DNA of 46,178 nucleotides, from positions 1 through 46,178 of the forward strand of contig JAHENZ010000062.1 in assembly GCA_018609755.1 (NCBI GenBank), in the 5' to 3' direction. This DNA comes from Salinivenus sp. Lineage in GTDB: Bacteria > Bacteroidota > Rhodothermia > Rhodothermales > Salinibacteraceae. Below the pieces are notes generated by a model. That model was given only the letters and a program-made list of their open reading frames with translations. It made no database searches and was not told where the DNA came from. Shown piece after piece: positions 35,111 to 46,046 of the stretch. Within the stretch, counting starts at the first letter, position 1. Every line of letters starts with the position of its first letter. The position numbers and the translations under genes are program-made.

Positions 35111-36103
35111 TTAGCGGTCGCCGTAGGTATGCTCCGACCGTTCTTCGGTGCGGTCGGTGGCTGGAGGGGGCGCAGGCGAAAGTTCGCTTATGGCGTCGCG
35201 GAGGTCGGGCGTCATGTCAATCTCCAGAGCCGCGAGCGAGTCTTCCAGTTGGTTCAGGTTGCGCCCGCCGATAATGGGAGCGGTGACGGCGGGGTGGTGT
35301 TGCACCCAGGCGACTGCGAGAGGAACCGGGTCGTACCCGTGGCGTTCGGCAAAGTCCACAAACCGATCGGCCACCGCGTAGTGCTCGTCGGCCCCGTAGC
35401 GCGTCTGGTACATCGGATTCTCGACGAGTCGTCCCTCGTCCGGACGAGTGTCCACGCCGTATTTTCCCGTAAGCAGGCCGCCGCCAAGCGGACTGTACGG
35501 GAGTACGCCGAGGTCTTCGTTCTGTGCCATCGGCAGAATTTCCACCTCCGCCTGCCGTTTCGCAAGGTTATACATCGGCTGGAGTACGTGAAACGGCGAC
35601 CACCCTTCTCGGCGTTGGAGTCCAAGCCCCTTCATGACCTGCCACGCCGCAAAGTTGGACGCCCCGAGATAGAGAACCTTGCCCTGACGGACGAGGTCAT
35701 CCAGGGCCCGGAGCGTCTCGTGGAGGGCCGTCTTGGGATCGAAGCGGTGAAGAAAGAGCACGTCGAGCCGGTCGGTCCCGAGCCGGTGGAGACTGTTCTC
35801 GACGGCCCGCACGAGATGGTAGCGACTTCCGCCTCGGTCATTGGGGCCGTCCCCGGTGGGAAAGTACGCCTTCGACGTGATGACGACCTCGTCTCGGCAA
35901 TCGGTGATCAGATCGCCCAGAATCCGTTCAGACGTACCCTCTGCGTACACGTTCGCACAGTCGAATACGTTAATGCCCGCGTTCCGGCATCGGGCGAACA
36001 TGGAGTTAGCGGTCTCAGGGTCGGCGTCCTCCCCAAACGACATTGTGCCGAGACAGAGCGGCGAAATTTTAACGCCGGTCGTTCCAAGATAACAGTAGTC
36101 CAC
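35111..36103 (-). CDS. Aldo/keto reductase
   Basis: 330 aa from GTG at 36103 ((V)DYCYLGTTGVKISPLCLGTMSFG); the frame is open further upstream but that part lacks AKR features. NADPH-dependent carbonyl reductase on a TIM barrel. The tetrad is visible: Asp48 and Tyr53 in FDCANVYAEGTSERILG, Lys78 in VITSKAYFP, His119 in LDVLFLHRFD. The later part (YSPLGGGLLTGKYG, IIGGRNLNQLEDSL) matches the AKR11/12-like group. Substrate unknown. Divergent from folK across 207 bp. Confidence 0.9.
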   Translation of the reverse strand: MDYCYLGTTGVKISPLCLGTMSFGEDADPETANSMFARCRNAGINVFDCANVYAEGTSERILGDLITDCRDEVVITSKAYFPTGDGPNDRGGSRYHLVRAVENSLHRLGTDRLDVLFLHRFDPKTALHETLRALDDLVRQGKVLYLGASNFAAWQVMKGLGLQRREGWSPFHVLQPMYNLAKRQAEVEILPMAQNEDLGVLPYSPLGGGLLTGKYGVDTRPDEGRLVENPMYQTRYGADEHYAVADRFVDFAERHGYDPVPLAVAWVQHHPAVTAPIIGGRNLNQLEDSLAALEIDMTPDLRDAISELSPAPPPATDRTEERSEHTYGDR

Positions 36104-36310
36104 GTGAGGTTGAGAAAGGGGGGGGAAAGAGCGGTTGGAGTCGTGATGATATGGGCTGCGAACCTGAGGGTCAATCTCAGCGGGCGAGAGAAGAGGGCTC
36201 GTAGGACAGAGAGCTCCTATCACAAGACTCGGGATGAAGAGGACCTTTCCGTACTCCAGGTGTCTAATAGCAGTGCGATGTACGCTTTTCTCAGGGACGC
36301 AGCACGCAGA

Positions 36311-36829
36311 ATGAAAACGGCCTTCCTTGGACTTGGCTCTAATCTTGGTGACCGATTGTCGCACCTCCAGGCGGCCCTCGACGGGCTGCAGCGACGAGAG
36401 GAGGTGCGGGTCATGGCCGCTTCGCCCGTGTACGAGACGGAGGCCCACACGAAAACGGCCGACGAGAGCCAGCGGTCGTATTTGAATGCGGTGGTGCAGG
36501 CCGAAGTCGCCAGTTCCCCTGAGCAGCTTCTCCGCATTGCTCACGTTCTTGAGCAGGACGAGGGACGATCGATAGAGACTAGGGGGCAGTGGGCCCCGCG
36601 TCCCCTCGACGTGGACCTACTGGTGGTGGGAGACGTGGTCTCTGAGACCGACCGCCTTACGCTTCCGCATCCACGTCTCGCCGAGCGCCGTTTTGTCCTC
36701 CAACCCTGGGCCGACCTTGCGCCCGAGTTTGAGGTTCCTCCGCCGCAGGAAAAAACCGTACAGGCCTTGCTGGACGCCTGCTCCGATTCCACGTCCATAC
36801 GACAGGTCGAAGAACTGCTTCGACTGTAG
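36311..36829 (+). CDS. folK: 6-hydroxymethyl-7,8-dihydropterin pyrophosphokinase
   Basis: 172 aa from ATG at 36311. Transfers pyrophosphate from ATP to hydroxymethyl-dihydropterin in folate synthesis. Motifs: FLGLGSNLGDR at the N-terminus, ASPVYETEA, and the metal-binding APRPLDVDLL with Asp100 and Asp102. It ends with HPRLAERRFVLQPWADLAPEF, typical of HPPK. A much longer open frame extends upstream but is antisense to the aldo/keto reductase and is not coding. No folB or folP adjacent. Confidence 0.93.
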   Translation: MKTAFLGLGSNLGDRLSHLQAALDGLQRREEVRVMAASPVYETEAHTKTADESQRSYLNAVVQAEVASSPEQLLRIAHVLEQDEGRSIETRGQWAPRPLDVDLLVVGDVVSETDRLTLPHPRLAERRFVLQPWADLAPEFEVPPPQEKTVQALLDACSDSTSIRQVEELLRL

Positions 36830-37079
36830 GAAGAGGGATTGCCGGCAGTCGACGTTCCGCGGTGACGTATTCGGAAGGAGAAAACCGAGGGAGCGTGAAA
36901 TCCACAGCTTCTTCTGTTCTGAAGAGGCTCCAACGATCCGATTCCGTGAACGGAGTGGAGACGATTTTCGTAGAGCATCGGTGCAATTCACGCTCACCAT
37001 CCCGCCCGTCCGTTAGCGCGGATAGCATATTTCAAAGCGAACCGCCCTCTGCATCCATCCGCTGGGACGCAGTTCACGT

Positions 37080-37307
37080 ATGGAGTATCTGGTCAGTGCC
37101 GTCATCATTTATTTTATACTCCAGACCGCTGGCAATCTCGTCTACATTCTGCGTGGAGGGGGCGGCCAGCACGAGGTGTCGTCTGCAGATCCAAACCACA
37201 ACTGGGAAGGCCCCTCGCCGCGGCAGCACACGGAAGGAGTGACCGATCGTCCGACATTTTGGGGAGAAGACATTGAGGAGGCCAACTGGCGAGACGTGAG
37301 TGATTGA
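37080..37307 (+). CDS. Small single-pass membrane protein
   Basis: 75 aa. One N-terminal membrane helix (YLVSAVIIYFILQTAGNLVYIL), then a glycine hinge and a polar cytoplasmic tail ending in RPTFWGEDIEEANWRDVSD. It resembles the small membrane proteins that often follow folate or division genes in Bacteroidota, but no family is certain. It lies 250 bp after folK in the same direction. Confidence 0.65.
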   Translation: MEYLVSAVIIYFILQTAGNLVYILRGGGGQHEVSSADPNHNWEGPSPRQHTEGVTDRPTFWGEDIEEANWRDVSD

Positions 37308-37347
37308 GGATGGTCTCGCATCTCATTCGAGATGGCCCGCCCCATTC

Positions 37348-38067
37348 CTACCGAGGGCCGAACGTAAAGGTAAGAATTGTTCGGGTGGCCACGGGCGTTC
37401 CCTGTGATTCAGCAGGGCGGAAGAGCGATCGTTGGGCTGCGGTGAGGGCCGCCTGGTCCAGGCCATACCCGAGGTCTTGCACTGGGCGGGCCGACCCGTC
37501 CTCGTAAAGGCGCCATCGCTCCGTGATCGATGCACTTTGAACGGCCCCAGTCTCGCTGACCTGAACCTCCACCTTAATACGAGCGCGGACTTGTTCCTTC
37601 TGGGCATCCAGGGGGTAATCGGGCTGTACGTTTTTCAACAAGCGTGCTTCGGTGTCAGGTTGCCGCGCAGCGGTGACCTGTGACGTTCCGTCCTGTAGCT
37701 TTTCGTCATCGTCGGGGTCGTCAACCTGCAGTTCCCCTTCTCCGAAGGTGAGTTCTTCTTTGACCAGCACCTCGTTTGGCACCACCACAGGAGGAAGGGG
37801 CGCGGGAGGAGGCGGGGACTTCTCCTGTGCTTGACTCGTCGGCTGAATTTCGCGGATCTGGATGGGGGCGGATGGACGGTCTCGGAAGAGGGAGGGCGAA
37901 TCTGTCCCCGTTCCGGCCGGCCACCACCGGACCAGAGCGACGGCCATGCCAAGCACAAGCACCAGTGCCCCCATCACACGCTGGTAATATGTGACGTGTG
38001 AGAGTAACATGGAGGAGGATCGATGCTGAGTACGGTGCTCATTGGTCTTGAAAATCAGCGCTCGCAT
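37348..38067 (-). CDS. TonB-family energy-transducer-like protein
   Basis: 239 aa from ATG at 38067; another ATG at 38010 is possible and an upstream one at 38163 would add 32 residues. A single membrane helix (VMGALVLVLGMAVALVRWW) is followed by a proline-rich spacer (KSPPPPAPLPPVVVP), an acidic stretch and a TonB C-terminal domain (PDYPLDAQKEQVRARIKVEVQVSETGAVQSASI ... AALTAAQRSLFRPAESQG). Such proteins pass the proton-motive force to outer-membrane receptors; no ExbB/ExbD or receptor gene is near. Convergent with the small membrane protein gene. Confidence 0.85.
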   Translation of the reverse strand: MRALIFKTNEHRTQHRSSSMLLSHVTYYQRVMGALVLVLGMAVALVRWWPAGTGTDSPSLFRDRPSAPIQIREIQPTSQAQEKSPPPPAPLPPVVVPNEVLVKEELTFGEGELQVDDPDDDEKLQDGTSQVTAARQPDTEARLLKNVQPDYPLDAQKEQVRARIKVEVQVSETGAVQSASITERWRLYEDGSARPVQDLGYGLDQAALTAAQRSLFRPAESQGTPVATRTILTFTFGPR

Positions 38068-38173
38068 TCTGTTTCCAGATGCACCTTTGGAGGTTGGGGG
38101 GACTCTGCTGCAAAGACCTGAGGAACGCAAAAAGAAAAGATGGGAAAACGCCGGATCACTCATAGCCCCGATG

Positions 38174-38204
38174 TTGTGAAACCTTACGAACGTTTATACA
38201 TTGG
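38174..38204 (+). promoter_or_regulatory. Candidate carA promoter
   Basis: TTGTGA (38174-38179) and TATACA (38195-38200), spacing 15. TACATTGG (38197-38204) also resembles the Bacteroidota -7 element TAnnTTTG. A start near 38210 would give a leader of about 200 nt before carA. Confidence 0.4.
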
Positions 38205-38237
38205 CGAGCCGAAGAATCTCAGCAGGGTTCACCGATC

Positions 38238-38324
38238 ATGAAATCAAACTGCCCTGTGCGCTGGATGCGTGTGTCCCACTGGACTTATGAATCTCCGCTC
38301 GGATCTCCCCGGATTCCGAGCTAA
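38238..38324 (+). CDS. Candidate leader peptide of carA (28 aa)
   Basis: Short frame from ATG at 38238 to TAA at 38322-38324, containing two Trp, four Arg and five Pro/Cys-type residues, beginning MKSNCPVRWMRV. It ends 8 bp before the first arm of an intrinsic terminator, and its last codons form a separate hairpin (38297-38321). That position is the typical layout of a translated attenuator leader. No run of a single regulatory amino acid codon is present. No strong ribosome-binding site seen. Confidence 0.4.
   Translation: MKSNCPVRWMRVSHWTYESPLGSPRIPS
38297..38321 (+). promoter_or_regulatory. Leader hairpin upstream of the carA attenuator
   Basis: GCTCGGA (38297-38303) pairs perfectly with TCCGAGC (38315-38321). 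The loop carries CCCC (38307-38310), which could pair with GGGG (38352-38355) of the terminator, while CCGA (38316-38319) could pair with TCGG (38347-38350). This would be a weak alternative, mutually exclusive fold. Confidence 0.45.
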
Positions 38325-38332
38325 GCCTGTTC

Positions 38333-38365
38333 CTTCCCCTCCTGATTCGGTGGGGAAGTTTTTTT
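38333..38365 (+). terminator. Intrinsic terminator in the carA leader (attenuator)
   Basis: CTTCCCC (38333-38339) pairs with GGGGAAG (38352-38358), then seven Ts. It lies 53 bp before the carA start. The nearest upstream plus-strand gene ends about 1 kb earlier, so this terminator most likely controls read-through into carA. Confidence 0.88.
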
Positions 38366-38417
38366 GTAGGTTTCCCCGGTTGCTCCGTCCCTTTTGCGCT
38401 GAACCGATCCCCAATCT

Positions 38418-39587
38418 ATGACCGATCACACGAACGACACGTCCCCCCAAGCGTCTGATCCTGCCAAACTCGTCCTCGAGGACGGCACGTCGGTCCGTGG
38501 CACTGCCATTGGGGCGCGAGGGCTCACGGGGGGAGAGCTCTGCTTTAACACGAGCATGACGGGGTATCAGGAAATCATGACGGACCCGTCCTACTACGGG
38601 CAACTCATGATGATGACGTATCCTCACATCGGAAATTACGGCGCCTCTGACATTGACATGGAGGCCGAGGAACCGATGGTGGCTGGTTTCATCGTCCGAT
38701 CTTTCACCGAGCGCCACTCCAACCGGCAAGCCGATGAGACACTGGATGAATTCATGCGCGAGCACGGTCTCGTCGGTATTTCCGGAGTCGACACGCGGGC
38801 ACTCGTCCGCCACATTCGAGACAAGGGCGTGATGAATGCTGTCATCTCCAGCGACGAGCTCGACGACGATGTCCTCCTTGAACGGGCACGAGAGTGGCCC
38901 AGCATGGACGGCCTGGAGCTCGCGTCGAAGGTGACCACCGACTCGCCATACATTTACTGTGAGGGAACCGGGCCTCGCATTGCGGTCTACGACTTTGGGG
39001 TCAAACAGAACATCCTCCGTTCGTTTCGGGCACGCGGCGCCACCGTTCGGGTCGTGCCTGGGGAGACCCCCCTCGACGACGTCCTGTCGTGGGACCCCGA
39101 CGGCTTGTTCTTTTCAAATGGACCGGGCGATCCGCGGGCGATGGCGGATGCGATTGATCGCGTCGGACGTGCTCTGGAAACGGGACTCCCCATTTTTGGC
39201 ATCTGTCTCGGCCATCAGCTGATCTCCCTCGCTCAGGGGTTTGACGTCTACAAGATGTTCGTCGGGCACCGCGGCGCCAATCATCCGGTGAAGAACCTGG
39301 ACACCGAACGGGTCGAGGTGACCACGCAAAACCACGGATTTGCCGTCGACGAGAACTCGATTGACGACGGCAAGGCGCGGGTGACGCACGTAAACCTGAA
39401 CGACGACACGGTCGAAGGGCTCCGGTTCAAGACCTTCCCGGGCCTCTCGCTGCAGTATCACCCTGAAGCCTCTCCGGGACCGCACGACAGTCATTACCAC
39501 TTTGACGCCTTCATGGACATGGTGGCGAGTGAACGAAACGTGTCTGTTCCCGATCAGCCCGCCGAACCCGTTCGCGCTGTGAGATAG
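38418..39587 (+). CDS. carA: Carbamoyl-phosphate synthase small (glutaminase) subunit
   Basis: 389 aa, normal length. Hydrolyses glutamine and channels ammonia to CarB for carbamoyl phosphate (pyrimidines, arginine). The N-terminal CPSase domain (LVLEDGTSVRGTAIGARGLTGGELCFNTSMTGYQEIMTDPSY) is followed by a class I amidotransferase with nucleophile Cys263 (FGICLGHQLISLAQG), then His348 and Glu350 (QYHPEASPGP). Preceded by a leader with an intrinsic terminator. A TonB-domain lipoprotein gene separates it from carB; no terminator is seen between them. Confidence 0.97.
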   Translation: MTDHTNDTSPQASDPAKLVLEDGTSVRGTAIGARGLTGGELCFNTSMTGYQEIMTDPSYYGQLMMMTYPHIGNYGASDIDMEAEEPMVAGFIVRSFTERHSNRQADETLDEFMREHGLVGISGVDTRALVRHIRDKGVMNAVISSDELDDDVLLERAREWPSMDGLELASKVTTDSPYIYCEGTGPRIAVYDFGVKQNILRSFRARGATVRVVPGETPLDDVLSWDPDGLFFSNGPGDPRAMADAIDRVGRALETGLPIFGICLGHQLISLAQGFDVYKMFVGHRGANHPVKNLDTERVEVTTQNHGFAVDENSIDDGKARVTHVNLNDDTVEGLRFKTFPGLSLQYHPEASPGPHDSHYHFDAFMDMVASERNVSVPDQPAEPVRAVR

Positions 39588-39686
39588 CTCGGACGTGGTT
39601 CGGATGAGTGGACGATGGCTCTACCCACCACTTTCACTGTTGACCTGTCGGGTACACGCTACTTCAAAACTCAGTTTTTCCACACG

Positions 39687-40145
39687 ATGATGTCGTCTCT
39701 TGGGAAGAATGTACGCTTCTTTTGCCTGCTTTCTGTAGCGCTTGGCATCGTTCTGACGGGGTGTGGGTCGTCGGGGCCGATCGTTGGGGGCGACATCGAA
39801 CGACGGGTATATTTGCTGGAGGGACAGGACGTTGACGAACCGCCCGAGATTGATGGTGGATACGCTGAAGTGGAACGGCTGAAGCAGTATCCCGACGCTG
39901 CCGAAGAAGACGACGCCTACGGCGTGATCTGGCTGCAGTGCACCATTTCTGCCAGCGGCGTCGCTACGCGCATTCAGGTGGCCCAAGGGGGGCATCCTGC
40001 GCTCGAAACGGAAGCCTTGAATGTTATTCAGCAGCTCCAATTCCGACCGGCCACTCGAGGCGGAGCACCGGTCCAGTCCCAGATTCAAGTTCCCATTATC
40101 TTTCAGGGGCCGTACGCTCAACCAAAGGAGAACAGTTCATCCTGA
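39687..40145 (+). CDS. TonB-C-terminal-domain lipoprotein between carA and carB
   Basis: 152 aa from ATG at 39687 (an ATG at 39615 would add 24 residues). Lipoprotein signal FFCLLSVALGIVLTGCG with Cys26. The mature part has a VDEPPEIDGGYAEVERLKQYP entry, a characteristic TonB-type 'P..Y' start, and ends with the C-terminal fold (WLQCTISASGVATRIQVAQGGHPALETEALNVIQQLQFRPATRGGAPVQSQIQVPI). There is no membrane-spanning anchor or proline spacer, so it is probably not an energy transducer but a stand-alone TonB-domain lipoprotein. Unusual neighbour for carAB. Confidence 0.85.
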   Translation: MMSSLGKNVRFFCLLSVALGIVLTGCGSSGPIVGGDIERRVYLLEGQDVDEPPEIDGGYAEVERLKQYPDAAEEDDAYGVIWLQCTISASGVATRIQVAQGGHPALETEALNVIQQLQFRPATRGGAPVQSQIQVPIIFQGPYAQPKENSSS

Positions 40146-40266
40146 GAGATTCTCTCCTCGAAGCGTCCAACTGTAGGAGCTATGGGGATGCCCTTGGGGT
40201 CCCCTCTTCTCTGCCAGCCACCGACTTTGCGAATCCTTCCGAGACACGCGCTCACACACGCCAGCT

Positions 40267-43095
<2,829 letters not shown>

Positions 43096-43530
43096 TCCCT
43101 GTCCCGTGCCCGTTCGTAATTGCCGAGTCGCGAACCTGACGTTCGTCAGCGTTCGAGGATGATTTCGGGGCGTCGGAATAGGGGCGCTGGACGATGATGG
43201 GTGTTCTTGAGGAGGAAGGAATCGACTGCATCTCTCTGGAGGCCACCATCCCCGTTCAAGTGTCCACTCTGGAGCGGGGGCGTCCCCTGATCTGTGAAGG
43301 ATGTTCATGCAGTGCGTTGAACTTCCCTGAGGTGAAAAGGTAAAGATGAGACGGTCGCGCTAGGGGGGAGTCGTCGTCGCACCTGACCTGGCGGCTGCCT
43401 CCGACTCCGGTCGTAGATCCGCTGGATGGGGGGGCGATCCGTACAGACGGATCGGACGACGACGTATATGGCCTCGACTACCGGGAAAACTTCTTACGGA
43501 TCGGTAGACCCTTTTGCATAACAGCTGTTT
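43096..43530. other. Gene-free stretch after carB
   Basis: 435 bp. Contains a stem-loop CGAAC-CTGAC GTTC GTCAG-(C)-GTTCG (43131-43155) shortly after carB, without a T-run, and a perfect GATCCGT ACAG ACGGATC hairpin (43436-43453). The word ACGGATCGG is repeated at 43447 and 43496. No gene recognised. Confidence 0.5.
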
Positions 43531-44265
43531 TTGCTGGTGATTGCACGCGAAGGATACGTTATCGTCGCGATTGTGACCGGTCTCGCGGTGCTTCTCACAA
43601 TCGGTGCGTGGCAGCTGGACGCATGGCTGTGGCGGGGACCGCTTCTGGCTCTCGCCGTCGGCGGCCTTGCGTTCACCCTGTTTTTCTTTCGGGATCCGGA
43701 GCGCACCCCGCCGTCGGACGCCGAGCAGAACGGACTCATCGCTCCTGCGGATGGGCGCGTCGTTGAGATCGTTGACGAAGAGGACGACCTCTATATTAAC
43801 GGTCCCGTCCAGCGCGTCTCCATTTTCCTCTCGCCCCTCGACGTCCACGTCAACCGCATCCCCGCTCGTGGCGTTATTGAATACGAGAGGTATCGTCCAG
43901 GCGACTATCTCGTGGCCTGGCACCCGAAGGCCAGCGAAAAGAATGAGCGCTCCGAATTGGGGCTTCGCCATCCCAGCGGAACGAAGGTGCTCTTCAAGCA
44001 GATTGCGGGGGCCGTCGCCCGCCGGATTGAGTACCACGTCGGGGAAGGGGACACGGTGGCGGCGGGACAGCGCTTCGGTATCGTCAAGTTTGGCTCGCGG
44101 ATGGACGTTCTCGTGCCTCCCCACGTGGACTTGACTCTCGAAAAAGGGGAGCACGTCCGAGCGGGAGAGACGGTGATTGGATGGCTCCCGGACGCGGACA
44201 CCACGGATGAAGCCCATGCCGAAGCCTCTGCGACAACACCGTCGGATGCCCCCGCCACCCCGTAG
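43531..44265 (+). CDS. psd: Phosphatidylserine decarboxylase (short, archaeal/Bacteroidota type)
   Basis: 244 aa from TTG at 43531 (GTG at 43537 also possible); no ATG precedes the N-terminal membrane helices. Makes phosphatidylethanolamine. Self-cleaves at a Gly-Ser to form the pyruvoyl group; here KFGSRMD with Ser189. Also FFRDPERTPPSDAEQNGLIAPADGRVVEI, VSIFLSPLDVHVNRIPARG, typical of Psd. Two hydrophobic segments (about 9-26, 33-50) anchor it. The next gene is pssA, which makes the substrate, so the pair forms a two-step PE pathway. Confidence 0.93.
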   Translation: MLVIAREGYVIVAIVTGLAVLLTIGAWQLDAWLWRGPLLALAVGGLAFTLFFFRDPERTPPSDAEQNGLIAPADGRVVEIVDEEDDLYINGPVQRVSIFLSPLDVHVNRIPARGVIEYERYRPGDYLVAWHPKASEKNERSELGLRHPSGTKVLFKQIAGAVARRIEYHVGEGDTVAAGQRFGIVKFGSRMDVLVPPHVDLTLEKGEHVRAGETVIGWLPDADTTDEAHAEASATTPSDAPATP

Positions 44266-44412
44266 TGTATTGCCATTCGCACCCCTTGCACCCTCCGTCA
44301 ACGTCGCTCTGGCGAATGAAGCTGATTTTGATTGGGATACTCCCGATCGTCCGGTTTGAGTAACGCTGACTTGTCGTTCATCGACTGTTCTGGACTCATC
44401 GTTTCCTGCCTG

Positions 44413-45291
44413 ATGTTCGACTCGCTTCGGTCTGCATTTGCCAGTAAGTCCGCCCCGCGGGACGAGGCGCCGTCCCGTCCGACGCGCATCCGCCGGCGCC
44501 TCAGTGCCTACCGGAAGGCCCGCCGTCGCAAGCGGAGCGACCGTCCGCCGCCCCGCGTGGCTGTGCCGTCGTTCTTCACGCTCTTGAACCTGCTCTGCGG
44601 CTTTCTCGCGCTCACGCAGGTACGGGAGGGCGCCTTCGTCATGTGTTGCTGGCTCATCGTTCTGGCCGGGTTCTTCGATCTGATGGATGGAATGATGGCG
44701 CGGCTCACCGGGGCCGACAGTCCGTTCGGCGTTCAGCTCGACTCGCTGAGCGACGTGGTGTCATTTGGCGTTGCGCCGTCGTTTCTCGTATACGCCTATG
44801 CTCTGGATGCCTCCGGGCCGCTTGGCATGATCGTGTCGGCCCTGCCGGCTCTTTGTGGCAGCGTGCGCCTGGCCCGCTACAACGTCAACAAGGACAAGAG
44901 CGACGACGGCTCGGAGGGCTTTGAAGGACTCCCCATTCCCGGGCAGGCCATCGCGATTGTGGCCCTCATCCTGGCGGCAGAAAACTCGGAGTGGGGGGCC
45001 TACCTCGCCCTCGACAGCTTGCAGGTGCTGCTGCCGATCGTGGTGGTGCTCTCGGGTCTCATGGTGTCGAGTATCCAGTTCGACTCTATTCCGACCCCGA
45101 CGATTCAGTATGTTCGCGCGCATCCGAAAAAGACGACGGCCTACGCCTTGGCTGGACTCCTGATCGTGGGAGCGCAGGAGATTGGTCTCGTGATTGTGCT
45201 GGCGCTGTACCTTACCTATGGCATGGGCCGCGCCGTGTACCAGCTCATTGATGCGCTCACCACGCCCGCTCCGGAAAATATCACCGAATAA
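44413..45291 (+). CDS. pssA: CDP-diacylglycerol-serine O-phosphatidyltransferase
   Basis: 292 aa from ATG at 44413 (a start at 44332 would add 27 residues). Condenses CDP-diacylglycerol with serine in the membrane. CDP-alcohol phosphotransferase motif D-G-x2-A-R-x8-G-x3-D-x3-D spans Asp92 to Asp114 in LMDGMMARLTGADSPFGVQLDSLSD. Followed by VVSFGVAPSFLVYAYAL. The N-terminus is very basic (RRRLSAYRKARRRKRSDR), a possible membrane-surface anchor, then about six membrane helices. It lies 147 bp after psd. Confidence 0.93.
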   Translation: MFDSLRSAFASKSAPRDEAPSRPTRIRRRLSAYRKARRRKRSDRPPPRVAVPSFFTLLNLLCGFLALTQVREGAFVMCCWLIVLAGFFDLMDGMMARLTGADSPFGVQLDSLSDVVSFGVAPSFLVYAYALDASGPLGMIVSALPALCGSVRLARYNVNKDKSDDGSEGFEGLPIPGQAIAIVALILAAENSEWGAYLALDSLQVLLPIVVVLSGLMVSSIQFDSIPTPTIQYVRAHPKKTTAYALAGLLIVGAQEIGLVIVLALYLTYGMGRAVYQLIDALTTPAPENITE

Positions 45292-45330
45292 CTGACCGCA
45301 TTTTTCTCCTCGACTGACCGACGCACTCCC

Positions 45331-45609
45331 ATGTTCAAGGCCACGATCTCCATCACGCTTCGCCCGTCTATTCTCGATCCCGAAGGGAAGACGGTTCACC
45401 ACGCCCTAACCAATCTCGGCTACGACGAGATCGATCAGGTCCGCATGGGCAAACGAGCGGAGGTCTGGATCGACGAGGAGGATGAAGAGGACGCCCGCCA
45501 GGTGGCGACGGAAGCCTGCGAGAAGTTGCTCGCCAATCCGGTGACCGAGAACTTCGAAATTCAGCTTGAATCCGTTTCGGAGGAGGAACGGGAGGAAGCA
45601 ACTGCCTAA
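45331..45609 (+). CDS. purS: Phosphoribosylformylglycinamidine synthase subunit PurS
   Basis: 92 aa. Small structural subunit that bridges PurQ and PurL in the fourth step of purine synthesis. The sequence FKATISITLRPSILDPEGKTVHHALTNLGYDEIDQVRMGK is the PurS hallmark; the second half (DEEDARQVATEACEKLLANPVTENFEIQ) completes the ferredoxin-like fold. The acidic C-terminus is halophile-like. It lies 39 bp after pssA; purQ and purL are not in the window. Confidence 0.92.
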   Translation: MFKATISITLRPSILDPEGKTVHHALTNLGYDEIDQVRMGKRAEVWIDEEDEEDARQVATEACEKLLANPVTENFEIQLESVSEEEREEATA

Positions 45610-45665
45610 GCATGCTTTGCGCGTTTCCACGCTCACATTTCTACGTGTAGATCCGCACGCCATCC

Positions 45666-45998
45666 ATGATGCCTACACACCACACATTCGGTGCCCCTGC
45701 TGACCCCGACGTAGAAGAGGCTCCTCCTGAGGTCGAAGAGCTTGAGAAGGAGGATGACGGCACGGGCTCGGACGATCCTTGGTTCGTCGTCCTCTTCAAC
45801 GACGAGGTCCATACCTTTGAGGAAGTGATCGGCCAGCTCGTGAAGGCCACCGGCTGCAGCCGAGATAAGGCTGAAGATTTGGCGTGGACCGTTCACAATG
45901 AGGGCAAGGCCACTGTCTATGAGGGCACCTTTGAGGAGTGTTTTGAGGTCCAGAGTGTCCTCAAAGAGATTCAACTCGTGACCGAGATTCAGGGATGA
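45666..45998 (+). CDS. clpS: ATP-dependent Clp protease adaptor ClpS
   Basis: 110 aa. Delivers N-degron substrates to ClpA/ClpC. After an acidic, disordered N-terminus (DVEEAPPEVEELEKEDDG) comes the ClpS core DPWFVVLFNDEVHTFEEVIGQLVKATGCSRDKAEDLAWTVHNEGKATVYEGTFEECFEV; the N-D-x-x-x-T-x-x-x-V pocket and the V-H-x-x-G-x-A-x-V strand are conserved. Either of two adjacent ATG codons (45666, 45669) could be the start. It follows purS by 56 bp. Confidence 0.92.
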   Translation: MMPTHHTFGAPADPDVEEAPPEVEELEKEDDGTGSDDPWFVVLFNDEVHTFEEVIGQLVKATGCSRDKAEDLAWTVHNEGKATVYEGTFEECFEVQSVLKEIQLVTEIQG

Positions 45999-46046
45999 TC
46001 GAGTATGTACGTATGTATGTGTGAAGGTGGGTAGGTAACTGCACTG

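Noticed and set aside
35099-36310. Plus-strand open frame running into folK
   Set aside because: It is antisense to the aldo/keto reductase, whose catalytic tetrad is intact; only the part from the ATG at 36311 matches HPPK.
36104-36544. Upstream extension of the aldo/keto reductase frame on the minus strand
   Set aside because: It overlaps folK in antisense and lacks AKR features; the barrel starts at the GTG at 36103.
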